64,000 bases of DNA from the NCBI GenBank assembly GCA_026414485.1, contig JAOAIX010000001.1, positions 184,093 through 248,092 on the forward strand, in the 5' to 3' direction. The notes under the pieces are model-generated. The model was not told the DNA's origin. It did not search any database and worked only from the letters and a program-made list of their open reading frames with translations. Below are positions 59,896 to 64,000 of the stretch, one piece after another. Position numbers and translations under genes: made by a program. The DNA comes from Candidatus Bathyarchaeota archaeon. GTDB taxonomy: Archaea; Thermoproteota; Bathyarchaeia; Bathyarchaeales; Bathycorpusculaceae. Every line of letters begins with the position of its first letter. Position 1 is the first letter of the stretch.

Positions 59896-61999
59896 TGGAA
59901 AACTAGAACCTTTCGATCAGGAACGTATAACTAATGCTATCTGGAAAGCCGCTAAAGCTGTTGGCGGAACAAATCGTGAACAATCCAAGATAATAAGTGA
60001 CCAAGTCATAGCGGAGCTCAAAAACCGCTTTGGGGAAGACGGTTGCCCCACTGTTGAGGAAATCCAAGACTTAGTTGAAAAAATGCTCATAGAGAATGGT
60101 CACGCTCAAACTGCAAAAGCCTACATCCTATACAGAAAACAACACGCGGATATGCGTGAATTAGCTGCTCTCCTCAGTAGTGCAGACCTCGTAGATCAAT
60201 ATCTCGAAATCGAGGATTGGCGAGTAAAAGAAAACAGTAATATGAGCTACTCGCTCCAGGGCTTAAACAACTACCTCTCCAGCACCGTTGTAGCCAAATA
60301 CTGGATAAGCCGCATTTACCCCTCTAACATAGCTGAGGCTCACTTCTCAGGTGATATCCACATCCACGACCTTGGCGTGCTAGGACCTTACTGTGTCGGC
60401 TGGGACCTAAGCGATTTGCTAATGTCAGGTTTTGGTGGAGTTTCAGGAAAAATTGAAAGCAAACCTGCCAAGCACTTTCGCACTGCACTTGGTCAAATAG
60501 TAAATTTCTTCTACACACTTCAGGGAGAAGCCGCTGGAGCACAAGCATTCAGCAATTTTGACACGTATTTGGCGCCCTTCATACGCTACGATCACCTGAC
60601 CCAAAAAGAAGTGGAGCAGTGTATGCAAGAGTTTTTCTTCAACATGAACGTGCCTACCCGTGTTGGCTTCCAAACTCCATTCACCAACTTAACATTGGAC
60701 TTAACAGTTCCAGACTTTATGAAAAACGAAGGTGTCATATTCAACGGAAAAATAACTGAAGACACTTACGGTGACATGAGCAAGGAAATGGAGATGCTCA
60801 ATACTGCTTTCGCCGAAGTGTTGCAGCAAGGCGATGCCAAAGGTAGAGTTTTCACCTTCCCCATACCCACCTATAACATAACCAAAGAATTTAACTGGGA
60901 CTCTCCTGTTTCTCAAAAAGTCTTCGAAGTGACCGCTAAATACGGTGTTCCCTATTTTTCCAACTTTGTAAACAGCGATATGAAACCTGAAGATGTCCGC
61001 AGTATGTGCTGCCGCCTTCGTATCGACAATCGAGAATTACGCAAACGTGGCGGCGGCTTCTTTGGTGCCAACCCCCTTACAGGCTCCATAGGCGTTGTCA
61101 CCTTAAACATGCCGCGAATAGGCTACTTAGCCAAAGATGAAGATGAATTCTTCCATAGATTAGAACAGAAAATGGAGGTTGCAAAAAGCAGTCTAGTCAT
61201 TAAACGCAAAGCTCTCGAGGCGTTCACAGACAACGGTTTGTATCCCTACAGCCGAAGGTACCTGCGTAACATCAAACAATCTCATGGGAAATACTGGAAG
61301 AATCACTTCTCAACTATCGGTCTGGTCGGTATCAACGAAGCTATTGTAAACTTGCTTGGCGTCAACATAGCATCCAAAGAAGGTGCCGACTTCGCCGTGA
61401 AAACTTTAACTTTCATGCGCGAGAAACTGGTGGAGTTCCAGAATGAAACAGGCGACATATACAACCTTGAAGCTACCCCCGCAGAAGGTACCTCCTACAG
61501 GCTTGCCCGAATCGACAAACGCCGCTACCCAGATATTATCGTAGCAAATCAACACCAGGTCGTAAATAACCATGCTGAACCCTTCTACACCAACAGTTCC
61601 CAGCTACCTGTGGACTTTGAAGGCGACCTCTTTGATGCCCTAGAGCACCAAGAGCGACTGCAACCACTCTACACAGGTGGTACAGTATTCCATATCTTCC
61701 TTGGCGAGCGACTTTACTCTTGGAAGTCTGCAGCAGAACTCATCAAAAAAGTTTCCAACAGCTCACGACTGCCCTACTTCACTCTGACACCGACCTTCAG
61801 TATCTGCCCCAACCATGGCTACACTAGCGGCGAACACAAACAATGCCCCGTCTGTGGTGCTCAAAGCGAAGTCTACAGCCGTGTTGTCGGCTATCTGAGA
61901 CCTGTTGACCAATGGAACAACGGTAAACAAGCTGAATTTGCCATACGTAAAACCTTTGACCACTCTTTACTTGTGGCGACTGCGCCTGTTGCAATCTAA
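59873..61999 (+). CDS. nrdD: Anaerobic ribonucleoside-triphosphate reductase (class III)
   Basis: 708 residues. N-terminal ATP-cone (VRKRDGKLEPFDQERITNAIWKA) for allosteric control, a central glycyl-radical barrel (HIHDLGVLGPYCVGWDL, FNMNVPTRVGFQTPFTNLTLDL), and a C-terminal zinc site with ICPNHGY and CPVCG followed by the glycyl-radical loop RVVGYLRP. Makes deoxynucleotides anaerobically using formate or a thioredoxin-type reductant. Indicates an anaerobic lifestyle. Confidence 0.96.
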   Translation: MKYVRKRDGKLEPFDQERITNAIWKAAKAVGGTNREQSKIISDQVIAELKNRFGEDGCPTVEEIQDLVEKMLIENGHAQTAKAYILYRKQHADMRELAALLSSADLVDQYLEIEDWRVKENSNMSYSLQGLNNYLSSTVVAKYWISRIYPSNIAEAHFSGDIHIHDLGVLGPYCVGWDLSDLLMSGFGGVSGKIESKPAKHFRTALGQIVNFFYTLQGEAAGAQAFSNFDTYLAPFIRYDHLTQKEVEQCMQEFFFNMNVPTRVGFQTPFTNLTLDLTVPDFMKNEGVIFNGKITEDTYGDMSKEMEMLNTAFAEVLQQGDAKGRVFTFPIPTYNITKEFNWDSPVSQKVFEVTAKYGVPYFSNFVNSDMKPEDVRSMCCRLRIDNRELRKRGGGFFGANPLTGSIGVVTLNMPRIGYLAKDEDEFFHRLEQKMEVAKSSLVIKRKALEAFTDNGLYPYSRRYLRNIKQSHGKYWKNHFSTIGLVGINEAIVNLLGVNIASKEGADFAVKTLTFMREKLVEFQNETGDIYNLEATPAEGTSYRLARIDKRRYPDIIVANQHQVVNNHAEPFYTNSSQLPVDFEGDLFDALEHQERLQPLYTGGTVFHIFLGERLYSWKSAAELIKKVSNSSRLPYFTLTPTFSICPNHGYTSGEHKQCPVCGAQSEVYSRVVGYLRPVDQWNNGKQAEFAIRKTFDHSLLVATAPVAI

Positions 62000-62015
62000 A
62001 AGCGTGAACTTGCAA

Positions 62016-62693
62016 ATGAAGTTTAGTGGTCTTCAGAAAGTTAGTCTCATCGATTATCCAGGCAAAGTAGCCTCGGTACTGTTTACGCCGGGATGCAATC
62101 TACGTTGTGGTTTCTGCCATAACTGGCGCATAGCAGTAGACCCCAAACCTCCCTTCCTGCAAGAGGGCATCGCTTTGCAGTTATTGGAAAAACGCAAAAA
62201 GTACGTCGATGCCATAGTCATAACAGGCGGTGAACCTTGCATACATAGCGAGTTACCCAGATTTTTGTTAAAACTTAAAGAGGAAGGGTTTAACGTAAAA
62301 CTGGACACCAACGGGTTTTTTCCCGATATCCTTGAAAAATGTTTGCCTAATGTGGACTACGTTGCACTGGACGTGAAAACTTCTCCTGCTAAATACAAAA
62401 AACTTGGCGCAGCGGATACCACAGGACTACTGCGTAGTATTGAAATTTTGAAGGAAAGTAACGTTCCCTATGAATTCCGAACAACCATGGTTCCTGATCT
62501 ATTTTTGCCCGAAGACATCCAAGTTGTGGGGGAACTTGTAAAAGGCGCTTTAACTTATGCATTGCAACAGTTCGTACCTGAAGACACACTAGATAGGAGA
62601 TATCGTGAAGTGAAACCTTACCCGTCCGAAATCATCCATGAGTTCGCTGAAGCTCTCAAAAAACACGCCAAAAATGTGATATTACGAATCTAA
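62016..62693 (+). CDS. nrdG: Anaerobic RNR-activating radical SAM enzyme
   Basis: 225 residues from ATG 62016. A frame from 61905 would run 95 bases into nrdD and is rejected because the family begins MKFSGLQKVSLIDYPGK. The radical SAM cluster is CNLRCGFC (CxxxCxxC), with ITGGEP (SAM) and LDTNG after it. It generates the glycyl radical on NrdD. Last gene of the nrdR-D-G operon, 16 bases after nrdD. Confidence 0.92.
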   Translation: MKFSGLQKVSLIDYPGKVASVLFTPGCNLRCGFCHNWRIAVDPKPPFLQEGIALQLLEKRKKYVDAIVITGGEPCIHSELPRFLLKLKEEGFNVKLDTNGFFPDILEKCLPNVDYVALDVKTSPAKYKKLGAADTTGLLRSIEILKESNVPYEFRTTMVPDLFLPEDIQVVGELVKGALTYALQQFVPEDTLDRRYREVKPYPSEIIHEFAEALKKHAKNVILRI

Positions 62694-62849
62694 ACAAATA
62701 AGTCGGGTGATTTTTTGACGGTACAATGGGAGAGAGCAAGATATACGGAGTTCTGTTTTTATTCCTTGTCCTATGTTTTACCTTAAATTGTTTCCTTTTT
62801 ATTGATAATTTAGATATTGTCTAGGGTAATTTCGAAATTTGGCAAAACG

Positions 62850-62861
62850 CTTAAATTTTAT
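62850..62861 (+). promoter_or_regulatory. TATA box of surface protein 3
   Basis: CTTAAATTTTAT about 45 bases before the GTG at 62905, with GGAGAG as ribosome site. Confidence 0.5.
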
Positions 62862-62904
62862 CACTCCACATACGAGGGATTAGGAACAATTGGAGAGATA
62901 ATAA

Positions 62905-64000
62905 GTGAGAACTTATTCAAAAAATTTGTTAGCAGAAAATAAATCCAAAATTGCTACAGTTGCTTTGCTTCTGCTGCTCCTCAGTTCAACCACAATTGCT
63001 ATACTACCTCTGGCTAACGCTCGCACTCCGCCATGGGATATTCCTACATATGCATACATCGTAGCCTCTCCAGATCCTGCAGGCGTTGGCGGTACAGTCT
63101 TCGTTGTCATGTGGTTAAACTGGCCTCCGCCCACAGCTGCAGGTAGCGGCGGTGACCGTTGGCAAGGCTATATGGTAAAAATCACAAAACCTGATGGCAC
63201 CACAGAAAATAAAGGTCCCTTCACTTCAGAAGCCACCTCTGCTGCGTTCTTCCTATACACACCCACGCAAATTGGAACCTACGTCTTCGAATTCACTTTT
63301 CCTGGACAAGTCGCTTCGTTGTATAACCCATTAACCGGTGAGGCTGGTTCTTCTAGTATCTATGTTGGTGACTACTTTTTGCCCAGCAGCGCGCGAACAA
63401 CTCTAACAGTACAACAGACAGGACCAACAAAACTTCCTGACTATCCTCTTCCAACGAGTTACTGGACGCGACCCATCGAAGGTCACAACAGTAACTGGTG
63501 GTCTATAGCCTCTAACTGGCTCGGCCGAGACAGTGGTCATCTGCAAGGAGGAGGCGGATTTGGCGGAGGATATGTTCAACGTGACGGCATCGCACCCAAC
63601 ACGCCACACGTAATGTGGGTTAAACCCCTCCAAGATGGAGGTATCGTCGGTGGTAGTCGAGTAAGCTTTGACGGTCAAGCGTACTACGCCGGTTTGTCAT
63701 ACGAAGGTCGATATTCTAACCCGCTTGTTATCTATGGGCGCTTGTACTATGATACTCCGCTAAGCAACAACGCTGCAAGTGGTCCATATACCTGTGTAGA
63801 TTTACGTACAGGTCAAACCCTGTGGACAAACGACCTAATTTCCCCCACGTTTGGTCAACTCTACAGCTACGAATCAATGAACCAGCACGGCGTCATACCT
63901 GACGGCTATCTCTGGCAGGTTTCAGGCACAACATGGATGGCGTTTGACCCAAGAACAGGCGCTAACGTCTTCAACCTCACAAACGTGCCCAGTGGTACAC
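62905..64000 (+). CDS. Secreted PQQ-like beta-propeller surface protein 3 (3' end beyond window)
   Basis: The first 365 residues are present from a GTG. Signal peptide (VALLLLLLSSTTIAIL), then RTPPWDIPTYAYIVASPDP, an Ig-like domain, YPLPTSYWTRPIEGHNSNWW, KPLQDGGIVGG and the first propeller blades (CVDLRTGQTLWTND, FDPRTGANVFNLT). It is close to surface protein 2 along its whole visible length and more distant from surface protein 1. A Gly-rich insert (QGGGGFGGGYVQ) is particular to this copy. The Ig-like and anchor parts should lie beyond position 64000. Confidence 0.82.
   Translation, partial: MRTYSKNLLAENKSKIATVALLLLLLSSTTIAILPLANARTPPWDIPTYAYIVASPDPAGVGGTVFVVMWLNWPPPTAAGSGGDRWQGYMVKITKPDGTTENKGPFTSEATSAAFFLYTPTQIGTYVFEFTFPGQVASLYNPLTGEAGSSSIYVGDYFLPSSARTTLTVQQTGPTKLPDYPLPTSYWTRPIEGHNSNWWSIASNWLGRDSGHLQGGGGFGGGYVQRDGIAPNTPHVMWVKPLQDGGIVGGSRVSFDGQAYYAGLSYEGRYSNPLVIYGRLYYDTPLSNNAASGPYTCVDLRTGQTLWTNDLISPTFGQLYSYESMNQHGVIPDGYLWQVSGTTWMAFDPRTGANVFNLTNVPSGT

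Noticed and set aside
61905..62015. Extension of nrdG into nrdD
   Set aside because: The added residues read like an out-of-frame shadow of nrdD. The family starts at MKFSGLQKVSLIDYPG.
1..64000. tRNA, rRNA, IS elements, integrases, CRISPR arrays
   Set aside because: I looked in the intergenic regions for TpsiC-arm-like GGTTCRANNCC motifs with acceptor stems, regular repeats and transposase frames, and found none that I could support by eye.

Overview
The window is archaeal chromosome. Evidence: the linked ribosomal and RNA polymerase genes S13-S4-S11-RpoD-L18e-L13-S9-RpoN; release factor aRF1; archaeal-type ProRS and ThrRS; the KEOPS subunits Kae1, Bud32 and Pcc1; Hel308; a TFE-beta-like transcription factor; formylmethanofuran:H4MPT formyltransferase (Ftr); and TATA boxes instead of -10/-35 promoters. 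The mixture of TFE-beta, an Fe-S form of RpoD, Ftr, tungsten-type aldehyde oxidoreductase, large PQQ-propeller surface proteins and a ribophorin-I-like protein suggests a TACK-lineage archaeon, most likely Bathyarchaeia. That placement is inference. I saw no rRNA, tRNA, CRISPR array, transposase or prophage.

Layout. 1-4.1 kb: 5' end of an acetolactate synthase gene, TFE-beta and RlmE/FtsJ, and a tight kae1-bud32-rdgB cluster. 4.4-11.6 kb: surface protein 1 (PQQ-like repeats), S15-RecJ/GAN-Pcc1, a secreted single-pass protein laid out like ribophorin I (Ost1), and a small ferredoxin. 11.7-20.4 kb: asparagine synthetase-like protein, PurB, Hel308, and a sulfur mobilisation operon (divergent cysteine desulfurase, IscU, SufS, small protein). 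20.9-26.0 kb, minus strand: deacetylase-like protein, malate dehydrogenase and the dTDP-rhamnose genes rmlA-C-B-D. 26-37.7 kb: ProRS, AOR, two aminotransferases, ThrRS with a small Zn protein, a PfkB kinase, Ftr and aRF1. 37.7-42 kb: SemiSWEET and the ribosomal/RNAP operon. 42.2-45.3 kb: a winged-helix protein, then a pilin, a coiled-coil protein, two roadblock-like proteins and a 30-residue Gly/Ser microprotein. 45.4-51.6 kb: class V aminotransferase with a DUF1015 protein, a YHS microprotein, a DEAD-box helicase, a mini pilin-like protein, CBS and SWIM proteins and a 39-residue membrane protein. 51.7-58.4 kb: secreted proteins, a DMT permease, surface protein 2 and a Zn-PLC-like protein with a PEF-type tail. 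58.5-64 kb: a response regulator, nrdR-nrdD-nrdG behind NrdR-box-like palindromes, and the start of surface protein 3.

Themes. Much of the window concerns the cell surface: three paralogous propeller proteins, pilins, rhamnose synthesis and a possible oligosaccharyltransferase subunit, which fits a glycosylated, protein-coated envelope. Metabolic genes point to an anaerobe that ferments amino acids or peptides (AOR, aminotransferases, ferredoxin, anaerobic ribonucleotide reductase) and has archaeal C1 chemistry (Ftr). The most unusual items are the ribophorin-I-like protein, the NrdR boxes in an archaeon, the pilin-roadblock locus, the divergent cysteine desulfurase, and two genes whose family-conserved N-termini lie upstream of any standard start codon.
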